Shown here in pieces: positions 35,539 through 45,193 of a stretch of 64,000 bases of DNA. The DNA is from Formosa sp. Hel1_31_208. Its GTDB lineage: Bacteria; Bacteroidota; Bacteroidia; Flavobacteriales; Flavobacteriaceae. The notes below the pieces were generated by a model. It did not search any database. It was not told where the DNA came from and saw only the letters and a program-made list of their open reading frames with translations. The stretch covers positions 32,501 through 96,500 of the forward strand of contig NZ_LT629733.1 in NCBI RefSeq assembly GCF_900104785.1, in the 5' to 3' direction. A program made the translations under genes and the position numbers. Each line of letters begins with the position of its first letter. The stretch's first letter is position 1.

Positions 35539-35742
35539 TTTATCGAATAAAATTACATTTAATCAGCTAAAAAAGCTAAAAAAACTATTTTTAACTTGGC
35601 TTATTTCTCACTCGTAGCTGTTTATTGAATAAACTGAAAACCAATGAGTTAATATCCCGAACCCAAATCTTTTGTATAATAACGTTTTTTCCTACTAAGA
35701 CCAAGCCTAAAAACTTGAGGTTTTATACTGAAACAAAATCAT

Positions 35743-38700
35743 ATGAAAAGAAAATTACTATTAATTATAATTGTTACTACTTTTGTAAATTCATTAGTTG
35801 GAGCACAGGTTTCTATATTCTCAGAAGGGTTTGAAACAGCTACAGGTGCAGAGAATATAGCTAGCCCTTATTTGAGCTGGCAAAATGGTTTTTTCCCAAC
35901 AACACCCCCAACAAACAACAACTTTTTCTGGGTATTTGACAATACTAGATGCAATGTTATATCTGGTAATTATTCAATGGCCGTAAGTGAAAATAGTCCG
36001 GTAACTACTGCCCCATTCCCAGAATATAGAACTACAAGAAATGCAGCGACATTAGTGTATCACACCACACCTATAGACGCAACAAATTATACAAATCTGA
36101 CGCTAGATTTTAATTGGATATGTGAAGGTGAAGCTGGTTTTGATTTCGGAACCGTTTTATATTCTTTAGACCAAGCCAATTGGTTTGTTCTTCCTGGAGT
36201 ATACCAAGGTCAAAGTACCGTACAAAATGTTACTAATTTAGATCTTTCAGTTCTTGACGGACAAGTTTTCTATTTAGCTTTTGGCTGGGAAAATGATGGT
36301 TCCTTAGGAAACTTCCCAGGGTTCATTATTGACGATATAGACGTTCAAGGCATTCTACTCTCGCCATGCACAACTCCTAATCAGCCAACAGTTTTAAATC
36401 TGACGCCTACAGGAGATACCATAAATGGTTCATTTACGGCAGCTGCGCCAGCACCAGACAACTATCTTGTAGTCGTTAGTACAAATGCAACAGCTCCAAA
36501 TCCAACAAATGGAGCGGCTTACAACATAGGAGATACCATTGGCGCTGGATATACGGTAGTTGATAATGATGGCGACACCACCTTCACAGCAACTGGATTA
36601 AACCCATTAACCATTTACTACTTGTATGTGTTTTCATACAATAGTGCTTGTTTAGGTGGGCCTCAATACAATTTAGTGAACCCACTCACAGGGAATACCG
36701 TGACTACGAACTCTACGTATTGCACTCCAAATACAACTAACAATATCAACCTAAAATATATTAATGATGTCGAGTTCATAGGAACGTTAAACGATGTGGC
36801 AAATTTCAATAACAATACATCTACAACATCCAATGGTTATTCAGACTTCACTAGTTTAACCAATAGTGTTCAGGCACAAGGTGAAGGCGTTAATATCTAT
36901 GTTGGATCTAATACGGGCAGAGGCAGATATAAGGCATGGGTAGATTGGAATAAAGATGGTGTATTCAATAATGATGCTTCCGAAATTGTTTATGATTCTG
37001 CAGGTATTCTAACAACAACAACGACATTCGGCTTCGTAATCCCAGCCAATCAAACCATTGGTGATTATAGAATACGAATTAGGTTCAATAATAATTACAG
37101 ATCAAGTACAGGTGCGATTGAATTAGGTTCATATAACTTCACTGCCTGCGAACCATTTGACTTTGTAGATAATCCAGGACCAAATAACGATATATACAGA
37201 TTCGGCGAAGCTGAAGACTACACCTTTACAGTTGTTGAAAGTTGCACTGCAAAAATCACAAGTATCACCGATGCATCGACTTGTGGACCAGGCCCTGTAA
37301 ATCTTCAAGTAACTGGGAACGCTAGCGCTACAATATTCAATTTATACGAAGCAGAAACTGGCGGGAATTTGATAGATTCAAACAATACAGGTTCTTTCGC
37401 CCCCAACATAGCTACTACCACAATTTTCTGGGTAACAGCATCTGACGGTTCTTGTGAATCACTCAAGCGATTAAAAATAATTGGAACAGTTAATCCAATC
37501 ACAGAATTAACAATAACACCTGGCGTCCCAGTTGTATGCGGGGAAGATGATATCATTGAAATTTCAGCAACAGGAGATATTGAATTGGCGTACCTAATAG
37601 ACGAAGACTTTGAAGGTGGAGGATTAGGTGTGTTTTCAGTGGTAAACCTTATTGATAATGGTCCCATACAGAACAGTCTCACGGAATGGCAAAACCGAAC
37701 CAGCACATTCGTGCCATCTCAACAAGTATGGTTCCCTGCAATTTCATCTGGTTTTGGAACTAATCAATTTGCTATGGCGACATCTGATGTAGCTCCAGCA
37801 ACCGGATTCGTATATACTTCAATGGAATCACCAACTGTAGACTCATCTACATTTACAGATTTGACATTAAATTTCGACATGTATTTTTCTAAATATCTCA
37901 CCGGTATAGATCCTGACCTTATCGAAATCTATGTTTCCACAAATGGAGGAGCCACATGGGCCTTAGTTCAAGATTACACAGATGACATAGGCTATGGAAC
38001 TAGTTTCAATACTATTAATATTGACTTATCTGCATACATCAATGAACCAAATTTAAAAATATCGATAGATTATATCGCCCAATGGAGCGATGGCGTAGCA
38101 GTTGACAATATTCAGTTATATGGTTCAAGACCTTTAAATCCGTCTTTTACATGGACCGGTACTGTTGATGCCTATTCTGATGCGGCGGCAACAATTCCAT
38201 ATGTGCCAGGGTCAACAGCATCATCAGTTTATGTAAGACCAACTCTTACTCAATTAGAGCAATCAACATTCACGTTTACTGCAAATGCAACCTTATCCAA
38301 TGGATGTACAATTACTAAGGATATAACAATTAATAATAACACTAAAATATGGAATGGCAGTCAAGGTACTTCTACATGGAATGACCCTGATAACTGGTCT
38401 CCTTCTGGCATACCAACAAGTGACAATTGTGTCATTGTAAAAGATGTAGGTGCATTGCCTGACCCTGTTCTTCTTGGACCTCCATTGCCACCAAGTCCAG
38501 CTTTTGCCAGAAATTTAATCATTAAAAATGATGGATATCTTGAACTTGAATCATCGACTTCGTTAACAGTGACCGATTGGATTACGGTAGAACCAACAGG
38601 TATATTTGATGTGCGAAGTGGTGCAAATTTAGTTCAAGTGACTAATGTTCCTGTGAATAATAATACCGGCAGTATCAATATGGAGCGCGAAGTGACAGGT

Positions 38701-40131
38701 TTGGCTTCTAATGATTATGTCTATTGGTCCTCAGCAGTGGAAAACTTTGGCGTTTTAGGGGTGTCACCAAGCAGTAACCCTGCTTTAATATTAAATTGGG
38801 TGCCAACCATTATAGGAAATGGCGTAGGAAATTATGGTGAATGGCAATCTACTGCGGAGAACATGATAGCGGGTAAAGGTTACGCAATTCGAGGGTTATT
38901 AGGTACCGCAACTGCAAATACTGCATTATTTTCAGGCCGACCTAGCAATGGCATTATAAATAGGGCTATTTCAAGAGGAAATTACAATGGTGTAGATTAT
39001 CCTGGTGCTGGATCTACAATTGCAACCGCAATAGATGATAACTGGAATTTAGTTGGAAATCCATTCCCATCTTCAATTTCAGCTGATGACTTTATTTCAG
39101 CCAATGCTGCTATTATCGTTGACGATGTTAATCCAGCCATTGCTGGAACTGTTTACCTTTGGACTCACGCTTCAGCACCTAGTAATGCCGTTACTGATCC
39201 ATTCTATGGTGACTACGTTTATAATTATAATCCTAATGATTATGTTGCATATAATATTACGGGCTCTACTCCAGCAGGATTTAACGGGTTTATCGGAGCA
39301 GGACAAGCATTCTTTGTTTTAATGGACAATGCCGCTGCGAGCCCATCAAATCTTCTATTTGATAATACCATGAGAAGTGGCGTGTACGATAACAATCAAT
39401 TTTATAGAACAGATTCATCTGGAGATGATGAAACTCCCGCTGATATTGAAAAAAACAGAATTTGGTTAGATTTAATCAATACCAATAATCAAGCAGTTTC
39501 AACGCTTGTTGGATATATTTCAGGAGCAACTAATGACAAAGACCGACTTTATGATGGCGATCAATTTAGTGGGTCAGGCATGTTATTTTACTCCCTCATC
39601 AATGAAAATAAAATGGTGATTCAAGGACGAGCATTACCATTTGCAGAGCTTGACACAGTTCCTTTAGGGTTTGCCGTATCTCAAAATGGAAATTATTCAA
39701 TAGCTATAAATCAAGTTGACGGTCTATTTAACACAACTAACCAAGACATTTTCATAGAAGACACACAAACCGGAGCAATTCATGACTTAAGACTAAGTCC
39801 GTATACATTTTCATCGGAAGCAGGAGAATTTAACAATCGGTTTGTTTTAAGATATACAGATGATACGTTATCGCAAAATGAAGTTAGTTCACTTGACGAA
39901 CTTGAAATTATTGCACCTGAAGGCAAATATCTTAAAGTTACTTCTCAGTTAAGTTTGATAGCAGATATTATCATTTACGACTTACAAGGAAAGGTTGTTC
40001 TTAATACAAATGAAGTAAATCTATCTGAATATACTATAAGCACAAAACATATGGCTAATGGAGCATATATTGTAAAGGCTTCTCTTATAGATGGGAAAGA
40101 AAAAGTTCAAAAAGTAATTCTTAACCAATAA
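35743..40131 (+). CDS. giant type IX secreted multidomain protein, paralogue 1
   Basis: The 1462-residue product has a signal peptide (to about 22). A jelly-roll-like domain follows (about 25-205, VSIFSEGFETATG, GFIIDDIDVQG). A GEVED domain ends with FGEAEDYTFTVV near 487. Another jelly-roll and a NWSPSGIPTSDNCVIV module (about 870-900) come next. The final 80 residues form a type IX secretion sorting domain (LEIIAPEGKYLKV, IIYDLQGKVVLN, GAYIVKASLIDGKEKVQKVI). It should be exported by the T9SS and anchored or released at the cell surface, perhaps as an adhesin. The C-terminal 550 residues match the next gene. Confidence 0.88.
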   Translation: MKRKLLLIIIVTTFVNSLVGAQVSIFSEGFETATGAENIASPYLSWQNGFFPTTPPTNNNFFWVFDNTRCNVISGNYSMAVSENSPVTTAPFPEYRTTRNAATLVYHTTPIDATNYTNLTLDFNWICEGEAGFDFGTVLYSLDQANWFVLPGVYQGQSTVQNVTNLDLSVLDGQVFYLAFGWENDGSLGNFPGFIIDDIDVQGILLSPCTTPNQPTVLNLTPTGDTINGSFTAAAPAPDNYLVVVSTNATAPNPTNGAAYNIGDTIGAGYTVVDNDGDTTFTATGLNPLTIYYLYVFSYNSACLGGPQYNLVNPLTGNTVTTNSTYCTPNTTNNINLKYINDVEFIGTLNDVANFNNNTSTTSNGYSDFTSLTNSVQAQGEGVNIYVGSNTGRGRYKAWVDWNKDGVFNNDASEIVYDSAGILTTTTTFGFVIPANQTIGDYRIRIRFNNNYRSSTGAIELGSYNFTACEPFDFVDNPGPNNDIYRFGEAEDYTFTVVESCTAKITSITDASTCGPGPVNLQVTGNASATIFNLYEAETGGNLIDSNNTGSFAPNIATTTIFWVTASDGSCESLKRLKIIGTVNPITELTITPGVPVVCGEDDIIEISATGDIELAYLIDEDFEGGGLGVFSVVNLIDNGPIQNSLTEWQNRTSTFVPSQQVWFPAISSGFGTNQFAMATSDVAPATGFVYTSMESPTVDSSTFTDLTLNFDMYFSKYLTGIDPDLIEIYVSTNGGATWALVQDYTDDIGYGTSFNTINIDLSAYINEPNLKISIDYIAQWSDGVAVDNIQLYGSRPLNPSFTWTGTVDAYSDAAATIPYVPGSTASSVYVRPTLTQLEQSTFTFTANATLSNGCTITKDITINNNTKIWNGSQGTSTWNDPDNWSPSGIPTSDNCVIVKDVGALPDPVLLGPPLPPSPAFARNLIIKNDGYLELESSTSLTVTDWITVEPTGIFDVRSGANLVQVTNVPVNNNTGSINMEREVTGLASNDYVYWSSAVENFGVLGVSPSSNPALILNWVPTIIGNGVGNYGEWQSTAENMIAGKGYAIRGLLGTATANTALFSGRPSNGIINRAISRGNYNGVDYPGAGSTIATAIDDNWNLVGNPFPSSISADDFISANAAIIVDDVNPAIAGTVYLWTHASAPSNAVTDPFYGDYVYNYNPNDYVAYNITGSTPAGFNGFIGAGQAFFVLMDNAAASPSNLLFDNTMRSGVYDNNQFYRTDSSGDDETPADIEKNRIWLDLINTNNQAVSTLVGYISGATNDKDRLYDGDQFSGSGMLFYSLINENKMVIQGRALPFAELDTVPLGFAVSQNGNYSIAINQVDGLFNTTNQDIFIEDTQTGAIHDLRLSPYTFSSEAGEFNNRFVLRYTDDTLSQNEVSSLDELEIIAPEGKYLKVTSQLSLIADIIIYDLQGKVVLNTNEVNLSEYTISTKHMANGAYIVKASLIDGKEKVQKVILNQ

Positions 40132-40395
40132 AAGTAAAATTTTCTTCTTAAAATATAAGTGTGGTTTATATATTCTGGTTCTTAAAATCATGATAGTCAA
40201 TAGCACTGCGGTTTTTATCAATAAAAGGAAACGCTTTATCAAAAAAGCAAATAAATCTCTAAATTTTTGATGATATTATATATTTTTGGTTAAATTGAAA
40301 CCCAAAACACCCTTAATCTATCTTATAATTCATGAACCTTTTTAAAACCATGTACACGCATGGCTTTAATAGTTATGTTTTAAATTTTAGATAAG

Positions 40396-43300
40396 ATGAT
40401 TAAAAAACTACCCATAAGAACTATTAATATTGGAAAAAACTCATTAATTCCAGTTTTAATCCTCACACTGAGTTTAATAACCAATTTCAGTAGTTATTCT
40501 CAAACCACTGTAATTGATCCAACTGGAGACGGAGGATTTGAAAATGGTGTAACTTTCGTAGCAAATGGCTGGACCTCTGACGCCCCAGCAACCACAAATA
40601 CTAACCAATGGGTTTGTAGTACTGGTGCAACAACTGGTTTTAGTGGTATTCGGGCAGCATATGTGACTAATAACACCGCTGCGACACCACCACCACATAC
40701 ATATACAAATAATGTTACTAGAGTATCTCATTTTTATAGAAATGTGACTATTCCTGCAGGTGAAAATTCAATAACCTTAAATTTTGATTGGATAGCGCTT
40801 GCTGAAGTTGGATTTGATTGGATGCGAGTTTGGGCTGTTCCTACTACTTTTAATCCAACATACGGCAATCAAATAGGTGCTATAGGAACTGCACCAACAG
40901 GCAGAGTGCAAATAGGCGGTGATTTTAGTGGACAGAATACATGGGGCAATAGCACCTTTGCTATTCCTGCTGATTATGCAGGGATTACATTTCGTTTAGT
41001 TTTTGAATGGCGAAATGATGGCAGTATTGGAGGCAACCCTCCAATTGCAATAGATAATATTTCTTTAGTATCTGACATTCTAAGTGGATATTGTGCACCT
41101 GCAAGCGCGAGTAATGCGAATTATATTGACGATTTCTCTACATCTGGAGGTGTTTCAAATATAACAAATAATAATTCTGGTTATTCCGCTGGTGGTTATG
41201 CTGATAACACGAGCCAAATTGTTTCTAATTTTGCTGGAGGCACTATAAATTTTAATGCTGATTTTGTCTATGGTTTTATAGGAATGGGAGCTGGTATATG
41301 GATAGACTGGGATGGAGACTTTTTATTGAATGGCCCAGGTGAAATCATTTATTTATCGAATGCCTTTGTTGACTCCATTAATTACAGTTATGTGATTCCT
41401 GCAGGAACTCCAAATGGTACTTACAGGATGAGGATTTTAGCTGATTATTGGGAAACAGTAGTTGACCCCTGCACGTTTGATCCTTTTGGTCCATCAGGTG
41501 AAGCAGAAGATTACACGCTAGAGGTCTTAACTTTAAATTGTGTAGATGATCCTTCAAATATTGTAATCTCAAGTATTACAACGACTTCGGCAGATTTAAG
41601 CTGGGACGCTCCGGCATCCGCTCCAACCGACTATTTGTATTACGTTACAACGAACCCTATTCCACCTAATTTTAGTGATTTACCAATAGCCCCTGGAGGG
41701 ACTTCTCCTAGTTCTCCAGTAACTCTAACACTCCTACCAGGTACTACATACTATGTATGGGTTAGATCTGACTGTGGTAGTGGTGATTTAGGTGCTTTTA
41801 TTGGCCCTGAAACATTCACAACACTACCTGAACCTCCGGTAACTACTGGAGCAACTATTTGTCAAAATGGAACAGGAACAATTTCTGCCGTAGCTTCTTG
41901 TACTGCAAATACCAATACTAATACCATAAATGGTAATTTAGACTCATCTGTAGATAATGTTGCCATCCAACCACTAATCTTTATTTCTGATGCCGATGGC
42001 TGTGCTTGGGACGGTGCAGGTGACACTGCAAATTACACTCTAACAACCTTTCAGGTCACTACAAGTGGGATCTATTCATTTGCTTCAAACGCTCCTAATT
42101 TTGATGTTATGGGATATATTGTTGCTGACCCAAGTGGTCTTTTTAATCCAGGTTCTTGCGCTGGAGAAGGCGTAAACTGGGATTGGATTACTGGAGATGA
42201 TGATTCTGGCGTAGGGCTGGAAGCTATTTTAACAGCAAATTTAACAGCTGGTATAACATATACACTTTACACAACAGCATTTGGAGGACCTGGGACATTA
42301 GAAACTGAGTCTTATACATGGAATGTAGCAGGGCCTGGAAGTTTAACTGTTGGAACTGCCGGAGTTTTAGAATGGTATACAGATGCTGCGGGTGGAACAC
42401 CTATAGGAACTGGAACACCTTTTAATCCTGTTGGGGGACTTTCGGATTTATTGGATTCGGCCACCCCAGGAACATATACATTTTACGCGGCTTGCTCCAT
42501 TGATTCTTCAGTTAGGACTGAAACTATTTTCGAAATCGTTGAGGGACCAACTGCAACAATTTCTGGATCTGGGACAGTGTGCGGATCGAGTAGTGTTGAT
42601 ATCACTGTGAATTTAACAGGCACACAACCTTGGAGTATAACCTATACAGATGGAACAACACCTACCACAGTAAATGGAATAACAACTTCCCCATATGTAT
42701 TTAGTGTTTCTCCAACTTCTCCAACAACTTATACTTTAACAGCCACTACTGACGCAAATTGTGTTGCAAAACCACCAAGTCTACTTGGCAGCGCAGTTGT
42801 TTCTGGAGGTAAAATTTGGGACGGCTCTGAAGCCACAAACGACTGGATGGAACCATTAAATTGGTCTGATGATGCCATACCGACTGCAACAGATTGTGTA
42901 ATCATTCCAGTTACTGGTAATAACCCTGTAATTTATGACAATGATAATGGTGATGGCTTAAATTTAACTATTGCAACTGGTGCCTCTTTAACATTGACAT
43001 CAGATACAGATGCAAATAACTTTGCATCCTCTCTAACCATTCAAGATTTTATAGATATCCAAGGTACTGGAGTACTCACAGTTGAAGATGATGCCAGTTT
43101 GATACAGGTGTATGATAGTTCAACAGCAATTACTCCTTCGGCTCCTAATAGCGGAAATATAATACTTAATAGAAATACGGATATTAGGCAAACAGATTAT
43201 GTCTATTGGTCAAGTCCTGTTCAAGGTTTTGATATTTCAAATGTTTACGGTGCTTTCACACCTACAAATTTTATTTATGAATGGGTACCTACTATTCCTA

Positions 43301-44658
43301 CTGGTTTAATTACACCTCCACCTGATAACATCCCGATATGCTATGGTGATTGGAATCCTTTAAACTCTGGAGCAATGAATCTTGGTAAAGGCTACATCGT
43401 CAGAGGACCTTCAAATCATACCGCTACCGTTTCAACAGCCACTGCTGTATTTACCGGAGTACCAAATAATGGTGTTATTACCCAACCTATTAGCAGCGGG
43501 ACTAATAATAATGCAAATACTTTTACATATAACCCTTACGGAGTGGACGTATTAACCGTTACAAATTTTGATGATAACTGGAATCTACTCGGTAACCCTT
43601 ACCCATCTGCACTTGATGCTCAAACTTTTTTAACGCACCCGAGCAATTCTATTATTGAAGGGGCAGTTCACATATGGACTCATGGGAGCCAAATTGGTAC
43701 TTTTACTGATTCGTTTTATGATGACTTTGAACTTTCTTATAATATTAATGACTATATCACTTATAATTTTTCTGGAACAAACACTTATAATGATGAATCA
43801 TTTTCTGGTAAAATTGGTTCAGGTCAAGGCTTTTTTGTGCTCGCTTTGAATGATAGTGAAACAGCTAGTGTCACTTTCAATAACAGTATGCGTGACAGAA
43901 GCCATAGCAATACTGAATTTTATAGAACGTCCATAAACTCAACTGAAAGCGCTTCAAATTCAGACCCAATTGACCGCAACAGAATTTGGCTAAGCCTCAT
44001 TGCAGCAGATGGTACAGCATCAAATATATTAGTTGGCTATATTGAAGGCGCTACTCAAGAAAAGGATAGATTATTTGATGCCTATAATAGAGAAGTCAAT
44101 AGTTTGAATATGTATTCTATAATTGGTGATGAAGGGATGATCATTCAAGGAAGAGCTCTTCCTTTCGACGCTAACGACCAAGTACCATTAGGCACCATTC
44201 TTCCTGAATCAGGAGCATATAGTATTGTTATTAGCGGTTTAGATGGCTTATTTTCAGATGAAAATCAAACCATTTATTTAGAAGACACCTATACGAATAC
44301 TATGCATGATTTAAGAGCTTCACCTTATACGTTTTCTGTTACTAACGGCATCCATTACAGTGATAGATTCATTTTAAGATATACCGATGACACTCTCAGC
44401 ATTAATGAAATTGAAACGGGAACAGGGTTGACGATTATAACTCCTAAAAATGAATATATCAAAGTTAATTCTGATGGAAGTCCAATACAATCAATTATTG
44501 TATATGATTTATTAGGTCGCGTATTATTTGATAAAAAATCAATTAATCAATCCGAGTTTATTTTAGAAAATCACAACTTATCTGATGGCACCTATATTGT
44601 GAAAGCTACTCTAATAAATAGTATATCTAAAGCACAACAAGTAGTTTTAAAACATTAG
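40396..44658 (+). CDS. giant type IX secreted multidomain protein, paralogue 2
   Basis: The 1420-residue product has a signal peptide (to about residue 36, ending SSYSQ). A jelly-roll domain (about 40-225) precedes a GEVED domain ending FGPSGEAEDYTLEVL, then a fibronectin type III domain (about 383-478, SADLSWDAPASAPTDYLYYV). After a Thr-rich region, a NWSDDAIPTATDCVIIP module and a long block match the previous protein. The end is a type IX sorting domain (IIVYDLLGRVLFDKKSIN, GTYIVKATLINS). It is encoded 264 bases after its paralogue, and its last 4 bases overlap the convergent gene at 44655. Confidence 0.88.
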   Translation: MIKKLPIRTINIGKNSLIPVLILTLSLITNFSSYSQTTVIDPTGDGGFENGVTFVANGWTSDAPATTNTNQWVCSTGATTGFSGIRAAYVTNNTAATPPPHTYTNNVTRVSHFYRNVTIPAGENSITLNFDWIALAEVGFDWMRVWAVPTTFNPTYGNQIGAIGTAPTGRVQIGGDFSGQNTWGNSTFAIPADYAGITFRLVFEWRNDGSIGGNPPIAIDNISLVSDILSGYCAPASASNANYIDDFSTSGGVSNITNNNSGYSAGGYADNTSQIVSNFAGGTINFNADFVYGFIGMGAGIWIDWDGDFLLNGPGEIIYLSNAFVDSINYSYVIPAGTPNGTYRMRILADYWETVVDPCTFDPFGPSGEAEDYTLEVLTLNCVDDPSNIVISSITTTSADLSWDAPASAPTDYLYYVTTNPIPPNFSDLPIAPGGTSPSSPVTLTLLPGTTYYVWVRSDCGSGDLGAFIGPETFTTLPEPPVTTGATICQNGTGTISAVASCTANTNTNTINGNLDSSVDNVAIQPLIFISDADGCAWDGAGDTANYTLTTFQVTTSGIYSFASNAPNFDVMGYIVADPSGLFNPGSCAGEGVNWDWITGDDDSGVGLEAILTANLTAGITYTLYTTAFGGPGTLETESYTWNVAGPGSLTVGTAGVLEWYTDAAGGTPIGTGTPFNPVGGLSDLLDSATPGTYTFYAACSIDSSVRTETIFEIVEGPTATISGSGTVCGSSSVDITVNLTGTQPWSITYTDGTTPTTVNGITTSPYVFSVSPTSPTTYTLTATTDANCVAKPPSLLGSAVVSGGKIWDGSEATNDWMEPLNWSDDAIPTATDCVIIPVTGNNPVIYDNDNGDGLNLTIATGASLTLTSDTDANNFASSLTIQDFIDIQGTGVLTVEDDASLIQVYDSSTAITPSAPNSGNIILNRNTDIRQTDYVYWSSPVQGFDISNVYGAFTPTNFIYEWVPTIPTGLITPPPDNIPICYGDWNPLNSGAMNLGKGYIVRGPSNHTATVSTATAVFTGVPNNGVITQPISSGTNNNANTFTYNPYGVDVLTVTNFDDNWNLLGNPYPSALDAQTFLTHPSNSIIEGAVHIWTHGSQIGTFTDSFYDDFELSYNINDYITYNFSGTNTYNDESFSGKIGSGQGFFVLALNDSETASVTFNNSMRDRSHSNTEFYRTSINSTESASNSDPIDRNRIWLSLIAADGTASNILVGYIEGATQEKDRLFDAYNREVNSLNMYSIIGDEGMIIQGRALPFDANDQVPLGTILPESGAYSIVISGLDGLFSDENQTIYLEDTYTNTMHDLRASPYTFSVTNGIHYSDRFILRYTDDTLSINEIETGTGLTIITPKNEYIKVNSDGSPIQSIIVYDLLGRVLFDKKSINQSEFILENHNLSDGTYIVKATLINSISKAQQVVLKH

Positions 44659-44984
44659 ATATTGATATATTTTTTAAAATTCAAAAAAGGCCTTGACTCG
44701 AGATAATTAAGGTCTTTTTCATTTGCATAGGCTTCTTTTTCAAATGAAATATTTTGATAAGCCTGTCTCCAATTTCTATGTTTGACTAATCGCACTATAA
44801 ATTCTATCCCATAAAAGACATAAAAGGGTATGATAAGTAATTCTAATTGTTGTCTTAAATGAATACGCTCATGATTAATCAATTTCTGATTCGTCTTTAA
44901 ATACTGATATTTTAGAATTACAAACGGAAATACGGTGATTCCAATATAACCTTTAGGTACCAAAAATTTAGAAATAAAAACCAT
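44655..44984 (-). CDS. small membrane-associated HExxH protein
   Basis: This 109-residue protein contains HERIHLRQQ (residues 38-46), a possible zinc-binding HExxH motif, and a Glu-rich ISFEKEAYANEKD (about 79-91) that could supply a third ligand. Two hydrophobic segments flank the motif (about 12-26 and 48-66), suggesting membrane association. I know of such small flavobacterial proteins only as uncharacterised. The gene converges on the T9SS protein gene and overlaps its stop by 4 bases. Confidence 0.7.
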   Translation of the reverse strand: MVFISKFLVPKGYIGITVFPFVILKYQYLKTNQKLINHERIHLRQQLELLIIPFYVFYGIEFIVRLVKHRNWRQAYQNISFEKEAYANEKDLNYLESRPFLNFKKYINI

Positions 44985-45019
44985 ATAATCTTACAATCAA
45001 AAATCTTTCCAATTTACAT

Positions 45020-45027
45020 TATCTTTG
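45020..45027 (+). promoter_or_regulatory. -7 promoter element (TATCTTTG) of the DUF5522-hutU transcript
   Basis: TATCTTTG fits TAnnTTTG exactly and ends 4 bases before the ATG at 45032. With a start of transcription 5-7 bases downstream, the message would begin at or very near the ATG and be leaderless. Confidence 0.5.
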
Positions 45028-45031
45028 TAAT

Positions 45032-45193
45032 ATGAAGAAGATAATTCCACTAGAGGATGGAGATTTTTATATGACGCCAGAAGGCTATCGTTGCTTTACA
45101 GCGCAGTATCTTTTAAAAAGAGGCTATTGCTGTGAAAGTGGATGCAGACACTGCCCATACGGTTTCGATAAAAATACCTTAAAAAAAAAGTAA
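45032..45193 (+). CDS. DUF5522-like small cysteine-rich protein
   Basis: This 53-residue frame begins MKKIIPLEDGDFYMTPEGYR and has a C-terminal cluster GYCCESGCRHCPYGF with Cys33, Cys34, Cys38 and Cys41, the pattern of the short DUF5522 family. It could bind a metal, possibly zinc or iron. Its stop overlaps the urocanase start by one base (TAATG), so translation is coupled. Function is unknown. Confidence 0.8.
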   Translation: MKKIIPLEDGDFYMTPEGYRCFTAQYLLKRGYCCESGCRHCPYGFDKNTLKKK

